Counted from the first letter of the stretch, positions 1-8,905 are shown. The stretch is 40,244 nucleotides of DNA from an uncultured Bacteroidia bacterium (GCA_903904515.1 CAIVCR010000014.1:1-40244); one strand, 5' to 3'. A program made the numbers and translations. Notes: a model not told the origin generated them from the letters alone.

Positions 1-61
1 CTACGATCGTTATAATATCCTGCATAATGAAGATTATTAACAACCAAATAAAATACAGATT

Positions 62-1012
62 ATGAGTGATTCAATAGTTTTAACCAATTTTTCATTTCCA
101 GGACAGAACAGTTTCTATAAAGGAAAGGTAAGAGATGTTTATAATATCAATAACGATTACCTCGTGATGGTCGTCACCGACAGGATCTCTGCTTTCGATG
201 TGGTTTTGCCCAGGGGAATTCCATTTAAAGGACAGGTATTGAATCAGATAGCTGCCAAATTTCTGGATGCTACCGCAGATATTGTTCCTAATTGGAAAAT
301 AGCACTTCCTGATCCAATGGTAACCGTAGGTCATTTATGCGAACCCTTCAAAGTTGAGATGGTAATCAGAGGATATCTGACTGGTCATGCCTGGAGACAA
401 TATCGTGCAGGAAAAAGAGTTTTGTGTGGTGTTGCTATGCCGGAAGGTATGAAAGAGAGTCAGAAATTTCCGGTTCCAATCATTACCCCTACGACTAAAG
501 CTGAAGAAGGGCATGATGAGGATATTTCACGGGAAGAGATTATCAGACAGGGACTTGTATCTGCCGAAGAATATGAAATACTTGAAAAATATACCCGTTC
601 GCTCTTTGAACGCGGGACTGAAATGGCAGCTGCCAAAGGTTTGATCCTTGTGGACACCAAATATGAATTTGGAAAAAAGGGGGATCAGATTTACCTCATT
701 GACGAGATTCATACCCCCGACTCATCACGCTATTTTTATGCCGAAGGATATGAGCAGAGACTTGAAAAGGGTGAGAATCAAAAGCAACTCTCGAAAGAAT
801 TTGTGCGTCAGTGGTTAATTGAAAATGGATTTCAGGGTCTTGAAGGACAAAAGGTGCCGGAAATGACCGATGAGATTGTCAATCAAATCTCTGAACGCTA
901 CATAGAGCTCTTTGAAAACATCACGGGTGACCAGTTTGTAAAAGGGGATGTGGCTAATGCAGGAAAAAGAATTGAAAATAATATTCAAAAATTTATTGCA
1001 GAAAAAGTTTAA
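62..1012 (+). CDS. purC: Phosphoribosylaminoimidazole-succinocarboxamide synthase (SAICAR synthase)
   Basis: This cytoplasmic purine-biosynthesis enzyme joins CAIR and aspartate with ATP to give SAICAR. The 316-residue product has the family pattern throughout: GKVRDVY near residues 21-27, [20 protein letters not shown] from about 39, [14 protein letters not shown] near 100-113, a [12 protein letters not shown] substrate loop near 142-153, LVDTKYEFG near 196 and [14 protein letters not shown] near 213. The length fits the longer form of the enzyme (around 300 residues) rather than the short E. coli form. The ATG at 62 is the only good start before GKVRDVY. The gene stands alone and ends before a strong bidirectional terminator at 1089-1128. 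No other purine gene lies in the window. Confidence 0.97.
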   Translation: MSDSIVLTNFSFPGQNSFYKGKVRDVYNINNDYLVMVVTDRISAFDVVLPRGIPFKGQVLNQIAAKFLDATADIVPNWKIALPDPMVTVGHLCEPFKVEMVIRGYLTGHAWRQYRAGKRVLCGVAMPEGMKESQKFPVPIITPTTKAEEGHDEDISREEIIRQGLVSAEEYEILEKYTRSLFERGTEMAAAKGLILVDTKYEFGKKGDQIYLIDEIHTPDSSRYFYAEGYEQRLEKGENQKQLSKEFVRQWLIENGFQGLEGQKVPEMTDEIVNQISERYIELFENITGDQFVKGDVANAGKRIENNIQKFIAEKV

Positions 1013-1088
1013 CCGAAACTACTACATCATATTGATTATCACGAATATTATAATTGTTATCTGAGTTAAATATACCAGCAGACTATAT

Positions 1089-1128
1089 AAAAAAAGAGCG
1101 GAAATCATAAGATTACCGCTCTTTTTTT
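1089..1128. terminator. Bidirectional intrinsic terminator between purC and the DUF5606 gene
   Basis: Two 18-nt arms, 1089-1106 and 1111-1128, pair with one mismatch around a 4-nt loop (ATAA). The core is AGAGCGG/CCGCTCT. The arms begin with seven A and end with seven T, so the hairpin carries a U-tract in either direction. This suits the convergent genes on each side. Confidence 0.9.
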
Positions 1129-1207
1129 ATATCATGAATCCTTTATTAATAAGGACAAATATCTCTTGAAGTTTTTATTTATTCGATTTACAGAATTGAC
1201 CTGGGAA

Positions 1208-1651
1208 TTATTCGGCAACCTCCGAATTGGTAGTTTCTGTTTCAGACCCACCTTCCACTGCTGTTTCAGGTTCAAAGATCAACAACCCTTTTTCATGCAG
1301 TAAGTTGTACCAGGAGAGCACCTTTTTTACATCAGAACCGTAAACACGCTCTTTATCATAGTCAGGAAGTACTTCTTCGAAATATTTCTTAAGTTCTTCC
1401 GGCGAAGCTTTTGCATTTATCGCCTGACCACCGTTTTCTTTATCCGAAATTTTCTTAAATATTTTCTTCAAAGGGACATCCTCTGATGAGGTGTAAATAG
1501 CGATATCTTCGAGAGTACTCATTTTGGCATCAGCATAAGCAGTTGATTTTTTGCCTGTTAGCAAAGATTCAATCACTACATTATTCTTACCTTCCGAAAT
1601 CACTTTATAAAGCCCTGGTTGGCCTGAAATGGCTAAAATTCCTTTTAACAT
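1208..1651 (-). CDS. DUF5606 domain protein
   Basis: This 147-residue soluble protein has the N-terminal pattern of DUF5606, a family I know from Bacteroidota: MLKGILAISGQPGLYKV, then a TGKKSTAYADAKMSTLEDIAIY stretch around residues 31-53. The first half looks like a small beta-rich domain. The second half (about 85-125) is helical, with KKYFEEVLPDYDKERVYGSDVKKV-type content, and the last 20 residues are acidic and low-complexity. There is no signal peptide. The biochemical role is unknown to me. It is a single-gene unit with a plausible promoter just upstream (1679-1709). Confidence 0.85.
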   Translation of the reverse strand: MLKGILAISGQPGLYKVISEGKNNVVIESLLTGKKSTAYADAKMSTLEDIAIYTSSEDVPLKKIFKKISDKENGGQAINAKASPEELKKYFEEVLPDYDKERVYGSDVKKVLSWYNLLHEKGLLIFEPETAVEGGSETETTNSEVAE

Positions 1652-1678
1652 AGATTATTCCTTTATTTTTTTGCATGG

Positions 1679-1709
1679 CGAAGATAGTCATTTTTAAATC
1701 CTCGGCAAT
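1679..1709 (-). promoter_or_regulatory. Candidate Bacteroidota-type promoter for the DUF5606 gene
   Basis: Read on the minus strand, TATCTTCG (1679-1686) is close to the -7 consensus TAnnTTTG. An ATTG at 1706-1709 lies 19 nt upstream, where the -33 TTTG element is expected. The predicted transcript start is about 25 nt before the ATG at 1651. Pattern match only. Confidence 0.4.
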
Positions 1710-1750
1710 AAATAAACGGGAAATGAAGCCAAATCCTCCCCTTTTGTCGA

Positions 1751-3823
1751 TTACAGATTAAGTTGATGAATGATTCCTATTTTCAGCCACCTTCCCGGTT
1801 CATGAACATTTCCAAAATCGTGATAACCTTTATTAAACAGATTTGAAGCCTCAAGATAGCAGGTAGTTCCCTTTCTGCTCCAATAAAGTCGGGTATCAAC
1901 TAAAATAAATGGTTTATAATCAACTTCATTTCCATATTTCGAGCCATCCCAGTTAGTATAGGTCCCGTTTCTGTCCAGATAAGCAAATTGCCAATTGATT
2001 CCAACATTTTTGATAACATTGTGGGAAACGCCAAGATTTATCTTATGTTTTAAATAATCAAGAACATACTGGGATGCATAAATTCCGGATTGTTTATTTT
2101 GGGTCAGATATGACCAGGAGAGATTTATAGTTTGAATAAATATCCTTTTATCCAATACTTTACCTGGATTAATCTTAATGGAAAATTCAAGTCCGTCAGT
2201 ATTCAGTTTTGTAATATTCTGAGCGTACCAAATATTATCAGACGGTTTTCTAACCCAATCGATAATATCTTTTCCATCGCGATGGAAATAGGCAAAGTGT
2301 CCATCAATTCCTTTCAGCTCATATTTAAACCCCGATTCGTATTCAACCGCCTTTTCTGGCTGAAGTGAGGTGCTCCCCTTATTGGTGGGACTTGAATAAT
2401 ACAAATCAGTAAAGGTTGGCATTCGCAGCGATGAATTTATTGAAGCATACCACTTTATCGGTTTAAAAAGGTGGTAGCTAAGATCAATCCCCGGAAAAAA
2501 ATTCCACTTTGTCCCTAATTGAGAATTCCAGTTGGCCATTAATCCTGCTGACGCTGTAAACTGCTGCAAATAAACAGAATGCTCTGCAAATAAACTGAAA
2601 TTTGTACGGGCATCGGATTTCGTAAAGAAGTGACCATCTTCACCTGGGACAGGGATCGGTTTTCCCAAAGGCTTACCCAGCACGTTACTCTTTATATTTT
2701 CACTTCTAAAATCGCTACCAAAAGCAGTTTTGCCCAATGCAGATACGAACCATGCATTTAAATTGGCGCCATAAACATCTGTAAGATGATAATTATGCCC
2801 TGAATACCACGAAGCTGCCAGTTCAGGATATCTGAAAAGTTCAAACCGATCCTGATTTCTGCGCCAATAGAGTGAGGGGGTAACATGTAAAATCTTTCCT
2901 GTTTCGATTTTTACGGCAGCGAAGGATGTTTTTACCTGTTCGAATTGATCGGGGTAAGCAGGAGTGTAAAAACTGTTGGCTCCAAATCTACGGTTTGTAT
3001 GGCCTGCCTGCCAGTCCAAGGCAAGGGCTTTTGAAGTTAGTTTCCCCTGGTAAAAGGCATCTGTGAGCTTGAAATCGGTATTTTTGATATAACCGTCAGA
3101 ACTTCGCCGGTCGACTGATACAAAATTCCTGACCTTCCCTGTTACGATTGTACCTGAAACTCCACGATCGAAATACCCATTCTCACCTCCGCTTATGCGT
3201 CCTTTGAGATTGGAGTTTTCCGAACTTCCTGTAATGATGTTGATTGCTCCACTGAATGCATTGGGACCATAAATGCGGGAAGCGGGCCCCTCAAGGATTT
3301 CTATTCTTTCGATTGCATCAAAACTAACCGGGAGATTTAGTGAATGATGCCCTGTTTGCGGATCATTGATGTTAATTCCGTTGAGCAGGATGAGCACCTG
3401 ATCAAACGAACCTCCGCGAATACTAATGTCTGATTGTACTCCTAACCCTCCTCGCTGCCTCACATCTACGTCCATGGCATACCGGAGCAAGTCTTGAAGA
3501 CTCTGAACAGGTGAGGATTGAAGCTCTTCTTTTCCAATCACTTTAACGATGCGCGCAACCTGTGAAAATACAACAGGGGCACGCTGTGCACTGACGACAA
3601 CCTCCTCAACCTCAATGTCTTTCATTGAGCTGATCGAGTCGTGTCCGGCAATAATCATGTTTCTTTCAGCATTGGCAGGTATAGCGAACAACAAATAAAT
3701 GATACTCAGAGAACCAATTCGCACAATTTTATGCAGACTCTGGAAAATAGAATATCCCTTCCGGCCAAATTTCTTAAAAGTTAAAACATGATCTGCCTGG
3801 CGCACCAGACCTTTTTGTTTCAT
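1751..3823 (-). CDS. TonB-dependent outer-membrane receptor (BtuB/CirA-like)
   Basis: This is a 690-residue outer-membrane gated channel for TonB-driven uptake. The plug domain spans roughly residues 73-200: VEEVVVSAQRAPVVFSQVAR, a SIRGGSFDQVLILLNGININDPQTG segment, then IERIEILEGPASRIYGPNAFSGAINIIT. The 22-strand barrel follows and ends in an aromatic-rich strand (GRWLKIGIIHQLNL). The N-terminus is odd: about 35 polar/basic residues precede the hydrophobic export segment (about 36-52, ending in PANA). The next Met is already beyond that segment, so the long n-region is probably real. There is no carboxypeptidase-like leader domain and no SusD partner, so this is not a glycan SusCD pair. The substrate cannot be read from sequence; BtuB-type plugs suggest a cofactor or siderophore. 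Confidence 0.9.
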   Translation of the reverse strand: MKQKGLVRQADHVLTFKKFGRKGYSIFQSLHKIVRIGSLSIIYLLFAIPANAERNMIIAGHDSISSMKDIEVEEVVVSAQRAPVVFSQVARIVKVIGKEELQSSPVQSLQDLLRYAMDVDVRQRGGLGVQSDISIRGGSFDQVLILLNGININDPQTGHHSLNLPVSFDAIERIEILEGPASRIYGPNAFSGAINIITGSSENSNLKGRISGGENGYFDRGVSGTIVTGKVRNFVSVDRRSSDGYIKNTDFKLTDAFYQGKLTSKALALDWQAGHTNRRFGANSFYTPAYPDQFEQVKTSFAAVKIETGKILHVTPSLYWRRNQDRFELFRYPELAASWYSGHNYHLTDVYGANLNAWFVSALGKTAFGSDFRSENIKSNVLGKPLGKPIPVPGEDGHFFTKSDARTNFSLFAEHSVYLQQFTASAGLMANWNSQLGTKWNFFPGIDLSYHLFKPIKWYASINSSLRMPTFTDLYYSSPTNKGSTSLQPEKAVEYESGFKYELKGIDGHFAYFHRDGKDIIDWVRKPSDNIWYAQNITKLNTDGLEFSIKINPGKVLDKRIFIQTINLSWSYLTQNKQSGIYASQYVLDYLKHKINLGVSHNVIKNVGINWQFAYLDRNGTYTNWDGSKYGNEVDYKPFILVDTRLYWSRKGTTCYLEASNLFNKGYHDFGNVHEPGRWLKIGIIHQLNL

Positions 3824-3850
3824 AATTAATAATTTTTATATTTTACCCGA

Positions 3851-3884
3851 CAAAGGTATTCAAAGATTTTATTTTATAGTTTTG
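3851..3884. promoter_or_regulatory. Divergent pair of candidate -7 boxes
   Basis: The minus strand reads TACCTTTG at 3851-3858, an exact TAnnTTTG match that puts the TonB-receptor transcript start about 24 nt before its ATG. The plus strand reads TAGTTTTG at 3877-3884, also exact, about 100 nt before the GH109-like gene. I found no convincing -33 TTTG at the expected 19-21 nt for either box, so both are weak candidates. Confidence 0.35.
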
Positions 3885-3985
3885 AGGTACCAATTAGGCA
3901 ATCTTTTTTTTCGAATAAGCCGAATTTTCAAAACAGATAAATCTTAAGATAATTATTTATTACCAATCAACTAAATAAAAATTGA

Positions 3986-5428
3986 ATGAAAACAAACCGT
4001 AGGGATTTTGTTAAAATTGGAACTGTAGCCGGAATAGGTTTAGCAGGAATGGGATTAGCTGAAAACGCATTTGGCCAGAAAAAAGTTAAAGGTAAAGAAC
4101 AGGGTGTGCATGATCCAGCCATCGTAAGAGTGGGCTTTATTGGTATTGGCGGCCGGGGAAGCGGTCATGTTCATGATTCAATTACTGTTGGAGGGATTGA
4201 GGTAGTCTCAATTTGTGATATCAGCCAGGAAGCGATTGATAATGTTCAGAAGATGGTTGTAAAGAATGGGATGAAAGCTCCCAAAGCCTACACAGGCAGC
4301 GATCATGCTTTTGAAGAGATGTTAAAGAATGAAGTTCTTGATGCTGTAATAATTGCCACACCGTGGGAATGGCATGTCCCTATGGCCATAGCATCCATGA
4401 AAGCGGGCGTTCCATATACCGGAGTTGAAGTTTCGGCTGCCAATACCCTGGAAGAGTGCTGGGATCTTGTGAATGTTCACGAGCAGACAGGAAATCAGGT
4501 AATGATCATGGAAAATGTTTGCTACCGGCGCGACGTGATGGCGATTTTAAATATGGTGCGTACTAATCTTTTCGGTGAATTGATTCACTGCCGTTGTGGA
4601 TATGAGCACGATTTACGTGGCGTGAAATTTGATGTCGAGACACATGATTTAAAGATAGGCAAAGAGGCTCATTCTGAAGCGAAATGGCGCGGTCTTCATG
4701 CTGTTCGACGTAACGGCGACCTCTACCCTACTCACGGTCTCGGCCCGATTGGCGTTTACCTGGATATTAACCGCGGTAACCGTTTCCTCACATTGTCTGC
4801 AATGGCAACAAAATCAAGGGGTTTAAGCAAATTTATTGACGATCATGTAGGCAAGGATCACCCCTATCAGAATATAAATTTTAATCTGGGCGATATTGTT
4901 ACATCAATGATTAAATGTGCCAACGGTGAAACAATCATTGTTACCCACGATACTAACCTTCCCCGTCCATATTCTTTAGGATTCCGTGTTCAGGGGACTA
5001 ATGGCCTTTGGAAAGGTGAAGGTGGAGGTGAATGGATGGATGCAGGGGAACAGATTTACATAGAGGGACAAAGTAAACCTCACAACTGGGATAAGGCGGA
5101 AGAGTGGCTAAAGAAGTATGATCATAAGTACTGGAGAGACAAGGGTGAACAGGCATTAGGTTCAGGCCATGGCGGAATGGACTTTATTATGCTCAACGAT
5201 TTCTTTGATGCTGTCCGCAATAAAAAACCTGTTCCTTTGGATGCTTATGACGCTGCTGCCTGGAGTGCTGTTTCTGCCTTGTCAGAAATGTCAGTCGCAC
5301 GAGGTGGTGCTTTGGTTGATTTTCCGGATTTTACACGTGGACAGTGGATCAAACGTCATCCGCAGTTTGCAACTGATGCCCAATTTCCGACTGCCCCTGA
5401 ACGTGATTTTATAAATAATATTTTTTAA
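3986..5428 (+). CDS. GH109-like secreted Gfo/Idh/MocA oxidoreductase (alpha-N-acetylgalactosaminidase family)
   Basis: The 480-residue protein begins with a twin-arginine signal (TNRRDFVKIGTVAGIGLAGMG) cleaved near AFGQ at about residue 31, so it should be exported folded with its cofactor. The Rossmann motif VGFIGIGGRGSGHV lies near residues 49-62, followed by AVIIATPWEWHVPMA near 120. The stretch ENVCYRRDVMAILNMVR, then GYEHDLRGVKFD and NGDLYPTHGLGPIGVYLDINRGNR, is typical of the NAD-dependent GH109 enzymes, which hydrolyse by an oxidation-elimination mechanism. GH109 members remove alpha-GalNAc from blood-group-like glycans, but many relatives have other sugar substrates, so GalNAc specificity is inference. 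It is monocistronic and followed by a hairpin at 5439-5467. Confidence 0.88.
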   Translation: MKTNRRDFVKIGTVAGIGLAGMGLAENAFGQKKVKGKEQGVHDPAIVRVGFIGIGGRGSGHVHDSITVGGIEVVSICDISQEAIDNVQKMVVKNGMKAPKAYTGSDHAFEEMLKNEVLDAVIIATPWEWHVPMAIASMKAGVPYTGVEVSAANTLEECWDLVNVHEQTGNQVMIMENVCYRRDVMAILNMVRTNLFGELIHCRCGYEHDLRGVKFDVETHDLKIGKEAHSEAKWRGLHAVRRNGDLYPTHGLGPIGVYLDINRGNRFLTLSAMATKSRGLSKFIDDHVGKDHPYQNINFNLGDIVTSMIKCANGETIIVTHDTNLPRPYSLGFRVQGTNGLWKGEGGGEWMDAGEQIYIEGQSKPHNWDKAEEWLKKYDHKYWRDKGEQALGSGHGGMDFIMLNDFFDAVRNKKPVPLDAYDAAAWSAVSALSEMSVARGGALVDFPDFTRGQWIKRHPQFATDAQFPTAPERDFINNIF

Positions 5429-5438
5429 AAGAAAATTC

Positions 5439-5467
5439 GGAAGCCAGGGCATAATGTCCTGGCTTCC
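5439..5467. terminator. GC-rich hairpin between convergent genes
   Basis: Perfect 10-bp arms GGAAGCCAGG (5439-5448) and CCTGGCTTCC (5458-5467) enclose a 9-nt loop. It sits between convergent stops at 5428 and 5476. The plus side lacks a T-tract. The minus side runs into a T-rich stretch (GAATTTTCTTTT), so it is better as a terminator for the minus-strand peptidase gene. Confidence 0.65.
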
Positions 5468-5475
5468 TGCTAATA

Positions 5476-6159
5476 TCAATCTCTTCTTACCCCCATATAA
5501 ATCATAACGTAATACAATAGTGTAGCCAGAGAACCTAAGGCTGCCACTATATAGGTGTAACCAGCCCATTTTAAGGCATCTTCTGCTTTCAGATGAGTCT
5601 GAGCATTGGTTACCCCTGATGTCCTGATCCAGATTAATGCACGATGACTGGCATTGATCTCAACGGGTAACGTTATAAAACTAAATAAAGTAGTCATTGC
5701 AAAAAGGACAATTCCTGCTAACAGGATTGCAGGGAAGGTATTAACCAAAAGGATTCCGGCCAATAAAATCCATTGCATCCATTGGGATGCAAAACTTACG
5801 ACAGGAACAAGCCCTGACCGTAAACCAAGCCACTGGTATGCAGCGGCATGCTGCAAGGCATGACCACATTCATGGGCTGCAACTGCGGCTGCGGCTACAC
5901 TTCGTCCACTGTAAACATCTTCACTCAGATTGATGGTTTTGGTCGTCGGGTCGTAATGATCAGTCAGCTTTCCCTCGACCGATTCAATTCTAACTCCCTG
6001 TATTCCATTATCCTGTAACATCTGCAAAGCCACTTCTCTTCCAGACATCCCATTCGATGTAGCAATCTCTGAGTATTCCTGAAAACGGCGTTTTAACTGA
6101 TGACTGATTAACCAGCTCGCCAAAGCAAAAACAATAAATATTATCCAACTTCCAATCAT
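5476..6159 (-). CDS. YugP-like neutral zinc metallopeptidase (Zn_peptidase_2 family)
   Basis: This 227-residue membrane protein has an N-terminal helix (about 3-18), then GMSGREVALQMLQDNGI, a family hallmark near residues 37-53. The zinc site is HECGHALQH at residues 96-104. Two or three further hydrophobic helices follow, around 115-135, 140-165 and 200-222. The length and order match YugP-type peptidases. Their substrates are not well established, and a membrane-protein quality-control role is only a guess. An exact -7 match (TACATTTG, 6183-6190, minus strand) lies about 24 nt before the start codon. Confidence 0.9.
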   Translation of the reverse strand: MIGSWIIFIVFALASWLISHQLKRRFQEYSEIATSNGMSGREVALQMLQDNGIQGVRIESVEGKLTDHYDPTTKTINLSEDVYSGRSVAAAAVAAHECGHALQHAAAYQWLGLRSGLVPVVSFASQWMQWILLAGILLVNTFPAILLAGIVLFAMTTLFSFITLPVEINASHRALIWIRTSGVTNAQTHLKAEDALKWAGYTYIVAALGSLATLLYYVMIYMGVRRD

Positions 6160-6497
6160 AGCTTTAAATTTTATTTTTTATTCAAATGTACATCCTTAAA
6201 GTATCAAAATTCCCGCCAAAGAATTAATTTCTGCAATAATGGCAGTCCGACAAACCTCTCGCACAACATGCCAGCCTTAATTACATGACAATCCGACAAC
6301 ATAAAAAATCAGCCTTTAAAATATATCTAATTTACAGACAATTATTTACGAATATTTTAATTCCGTTTTTAATCAAAAAAAACATTGAATTTTAGTCTTT
6401 AAAATAATGCGATTTTTTGACAAAAAATATCCTGAAATTTTGTATTTTCAATAAACATATTTTATAAAGGGTAGTGGAAATTTTAAAAACTGTTTTT
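6160..6497. other. AT-rich intergenic region between divergent genes
   Basis: These 338 bp hold no convincing gene. A minus-strand -7 box (TACATTTG, 6183-6190) fits the peptidase gene. A short near-repeat, CAGTCCGACA/CAATCCGACA, occurs near 6243 and 6290. The rest is A/T-rich and should contain the promoter of the gene at 6498, but I could not place it with confidence. Confidence 0.5.
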
Positions 6498-6806
6498 ATG
6501 AGAAAGATAATCGTAATTTCGTTAATGGCTGTTTTTTTTATGTGCTCCGGTCCCATCTTTGCATCAAAAGTGGTCCAACCTGCCAACAAGTCGGAAATAC
6601 AAAATAAAAAGGAAATGAAACGGCTGAAGAAAAAGGAATTATCGAAGAAAAAAGGGGAAGCTCCCTCTTCTGAGATAGGATCGAGAGATCAAAAAAAGAA
6701 AGAGATTGAAGCGAAGGAAAATTCCATCGACAAAAAGAAAAAGGTAAAAAGATTTTCGGCCGATGAAAACTTACAAGAAACTATAAAAAAGAGGAATATT
6801 CCTTAA
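6498..6806 (+). CDS. Small exported lysine-rich protein of unknown function
   Basis: A start at 6498 gives a 102-residue product beginning MRKIIVISLMAVFFMCSGPIFASK, a good signal peptide cleaved near FAS. An ATG at 6474 in the same frame would add eight residues in front of this signal and is less likely. The mature part is about one third Lys plus Glu, with KKK runs and no hydrophobic core, so it is probably disordered. Cys16 lies within the hydrophobic stretch and is a poor lipobox. I recognise no domain. The stop is only 5 bp from the stop of the convergent DUF502 gene, with no terminator visible between them. The signal peptide is the main argument that it is real. Confidence 0.55.
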   Translation: MRKIIVISLMAVFFMCSGPIFASKVVQPANKSEIQNKKEMKRLKKKELSKKKGEAPSSEIGSRDQKKKEIEAKENSIDKKKKVKRFSADENLQETIKKRNIP

Positions 6807-6811
6807 TCGCC

Positions 6812-7396
6812 TTATTGAATTGTGTTAAAATCAATTCCGGAAACCCCTCCTGAAATTATAAATTTCATAGCTTCAGAAGGTGGTACCTCCAGTGGCTTAA
6901 TATTGGCTGCTGGTACAAAATAAATTTCGCCTGCAAACCCGTATGAAAAAGGACAATAGACCGTAATTAATTGATTTTCTCCAATCAAAATTGGTAAATC
7001 CTGGGTCACAAAACCTATTTTCCATAAATTATTCTCTTTGTTTAAAAGCATCATAACCGGGCGATGAAATTTTCGCTCCTTCCCGATAAATGCTGAAAAC
7101 AAATCATTAATCGAAGAGTAAATCAATTTAAGGAAGGGCGTTTTTTGCAGAATGCGGTTGATTAAATTCTTGAGTGGTTTGGCTAAAATAGTCTCACCAA
7201 TCATGCCCAGCAAGACTAAAAAAATAAAAAGAATAAGGATTCCCAGACCTGGAGTCTTGATCTCAAAGTGCTCCTCCAGATAGGTCGACAATATTCCATC
7301 TGTAAACATGAAAATGCGGTAAACGATCAGCACCGTTAATCCCAATGGAGCTATTAATAAAAGTCCCTGAATAAAATACGTAAACAACTTCTTCAT
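6812..7396 (-). CDS. DUF502 family membrane protein
   Basis: This 194-residue inner-membrane protein has two N-terminal helices, about residues 8-28 (FIQGLLLIAPLGLTVLIVY) and 50-72 (GILILFIFLVLLGMIGE). The conserved DUF502 middle follows: TPFLKLIYSSINDLFSAF near 85-103, then a cytoplasmic or periplasmic domain with FVTQDLP, VYCPFSYGFAGEIYFVP and a small C-terminal GGVSGI. The role of DUF502 in bacteria is not known to me. It is a single gene. A CGAAGGTA at 7420-7427 (TACCTTCG on the minus strand) may be its -7 box. Confidence 0.87.
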   Translation of the reverse strand: MKKLFTYFIQGLLLIAPLGLTVLIVYRIFMFTDGILSTYLEEHFEIKTPGLGILILFIFLVLLGMIGETILAKPLKNLINRILQKTPFLKLIYSSINDLFSAFIGKERKFHRPVMMLLNKENNLWKIGFVTQDLPILIGENQLITVYCPFSYGFAGEIYFVPAANIKPLEVPPSEAMKFIISGGVSGIDFNTIQ

Positions 7397-7476
7397 CCCA
7401 ACATCATTTTATTTTACCGCGAAGGTACTAAAAAGATGTCAGCAAGATTCATTCGCACCTTATCAGAGGAAGAGTT

Positions 7477-7794
7477 TCATGAAATTTTTATCATGGTTAA
7501 CAGCATTTTAAACGGAGTGACCGAATCAACTGAATGAACAATGCCAGCGGGGAGAATTACACAGTCACCAGCTTTCATTTGATTCTTTTGCTCTCCAATC
7601 TGAAAACTACATTCACCATCAACGATCTGAACCAATGCATCAAAGGGTGCAATATGCGGACTCAACCCCTGACCTTTGTCGAATGCGAACAGGGTGACTG
7701 TTCCCGTCTCTTTTTTTATGATTGTCTTACTTACCACCGAATTGTCGGCATAACCAATTTGATCGGATAATCTGAATAATTTTGATTTTTCCAT
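7477..7794 (-). CDS. Small cupin-domain protein
   Basis: Starting at the ATG at 7794 (MEKSKLFRLSDQIGY) gives 105 residues, one cupin barrel. An upstream ATG at 7830 would add 12 residues without domain content. Cupin motif 1 is GLSPHIAPFDALVQIVDGE, with one His where a full metal site usually has two His and a Glu. Motif 2 is AGDCVILPAGIVHSV, with a single His. Metal binding may therefore be incomplete. Similar small cupins often sit beside Crp/Fnr-controlled redox genes. Here the gene lies about 110 bp downstream of the Fe-S protein on the same strand and may share its transcript. The ligand is unknown. Confidence 0.8.
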   Translation of the reverse strand: MEKSKLFRLSDQIGYADNSVVSKTIIKKETGTVTLFAFDKGQGLSPHIAPFDALVQIVDGECSFQIGEQKNQMKAGDCVILPAGIVHSVDSVTPFKMLLTMIKIS

Positions 7795-7907
7795 TAAATT
7801 TGATTTTTTAATAAAATGTGTAAGATGCAAAAGAAAACTACTTAACTAACTCATTTATATCATATTATTCCATGAAAACAACAAGGCGAATTTAAGGTCC
7901 CATCTGC

Positions 7908-8789
7908 TTAAACCCATTCTTCGCCAAGTATTTCGCCCTTAATACTCACTGTTATTGCCTTTACAGGAACTTTTCTACCTGCGCGGGATAATGCCATTTC
8001 GACCAATTGAAGTAATCCTCCGCAACACGGCACCTCCATAATTAATACGGTAATGGTATTAACCTTTGCGTTATCAATCAGCGAAATAAACTTTTGTAAA
8101 TAGATCTCCTTCCCCTGATCGAGTTTGGGACAAGCAATGACCAATGTTTTGTTTTTCAGCCAGTTTGAATGAAAATCTCCGAGGGCAAATGCAGAACAAT
8201 CGGCCGCAACCAACAAGTCCGATCCGATGAAATGAGAGGCACCAGGGTTGATTAAATGCAATTGTACCGGCCATTGTCGCAGTTGTGATTGCACGGATCC
8301 TTTAATCTGAGGATCTGCCATTTTAAATTCCGCAGGATCAAAAATTACAGTTCTCGATCCGGGGCACCCACCCCCGCATCCCGTCTCAGAATTGGGTTGT
8401 GCCTGCTGATGAACAGCATTTTTCACATCATTTACCATAAAATCAAGTTTCGATTCGTTTGCAATAAGATAAGCCATTCCCTGCTTAAGAAATACTGTTT
8501 CCTGGTGTTCCCTTAAATGGCGAAGATGGGCAACAACGGTATTGAATCCCTTGGAGACCATAATTTCCATGACCTTTACTTCATCATAAGGCTCTGCTTC
8601 ACGGCGTTCGATGGTTATCGCACCTTCCGGACAATGGCCGATACACGCACCAAGGCCGTCGCACATTAAATCACTGACCAAACGAACTTTGCCATCAATA
8701 ATCTGAAGAGCTCCTTCATGACAATTGGGAACGCAAAGTCCACAACCATTGCACAAATCCTCATTAATCTTTATAATTTCACGCTCCAT
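7908..8789 (-). CDS. Ferredoxin-like 4Fe-4S protein with C-terminal Cys-rich domain
   Basis: This is a 293-residue soluble protein. The first cluster site is CNGCGLCVPNC (Cys 13, 16, 19, 23). The second is CDGLGACIGHCPEGAI (Cys 43, 49, 53), a modified motif with wider first spacing that is usual in this family. A Cys-rich linker GCGGGCPGSR lies near residue 140. The C-terminal half has ADCSAFALGDFH and a final EVPCCGGL motif. Such proteins are found in anaerobes beside hcp and Crp/Fnr regulators of the HcpR type, so a role in nitrosative or redox stress is plausible, but no hcp gene is in the window. It is divergent from the regulator gene at 8926, and the shared palindrome lies where a class II activator would bind. 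Confidence 0.82.
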   Translation of the reverse strand: MEREIIKINEDLCNGCGLCVPNCHEGALQIIDGKVRLVSDLMCDGLGACIGHCPEGAITIERREAEPYDEVKVMEIMVSKGFNTVVAHLRHLREHQETVFLKQGMAYLIANESKLDFMVNDVKNAVHQQAQPNSETGCGGGCPGSRTVIFDPAEFKMADPQIKGSVQSQLRQWPVQLHLINPGASHFIGSDLLVAADCSAFALGDFHSNWLKNKTLVIACPKLDQGKEIYLQKFISLIDNAKVNTITVLIMEVPCCGGLLQLVEMALSRAGRKVPVKAITVSIKGEILGEEWV

Positions 8790-8853
8790 TGATTGAATAT
8801 TTTAATATTTAGAGTACCAGTTCAGAGAATTGGGACTTTCCCGATTCCGATGA

Positions 8854-8861
8854 CAAAAATA
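8854..8861 (-). promoter_or_regulatory. Candidate -7 box of the Fe-S protein gene
   Basis: The minus strand reads TATTTTTG, an exact TAnnTTTG match. No -33 element is present. The palindrome 8881-8900 occupies that place, with its centre about 41 bp upstream of the predicted start near 8850, which is the spacing of class II Crp/Fnr-activated promoters. Confidence 0.55.
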
Positions 8862-8880
8862 CAGGTGAGTGATTTTCCAG

Positions 8881-8900
8881 AGTGTAACATTTGTTACACT
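8881..8900. promoter_or_regulatory. Perfect palindromic operator for a Crp/Fnr-family regulator
   Basis: Nine-bp arms AGTGTAACA and TGTTACACT flank a 2-bp TT centre with no mismatch. The core GTAAC-N4-GTTAC resembles the sites I recall for HcpR-type Crp/Fnr regulators in Bacteroidota. It lies between the Fe-S protein gene and the regulator gene, so the regulator probably binds here. Confidence 0.75.
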
Positions 8901-8905
8901 TCGAT

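Noticed and set aside
2-40. End of an upstream gene
   Set aside because: Thirteen sense-like codons end in TAA at 38-40, just before purC, but this is too short to support any identity.
3824-3985. Cobalamin riboswitch before the BtuB-like receptor
   Set aside because: Only 162 bp separate the divergent genes and no conserved B12-box or stem pattern was recognised.
6392-6589. 65-residue minus-strand frame overlapping the small Lys-rich gene
   Set aside because: No signal, domain or start context; the opposite frame has a clear signal peptide.
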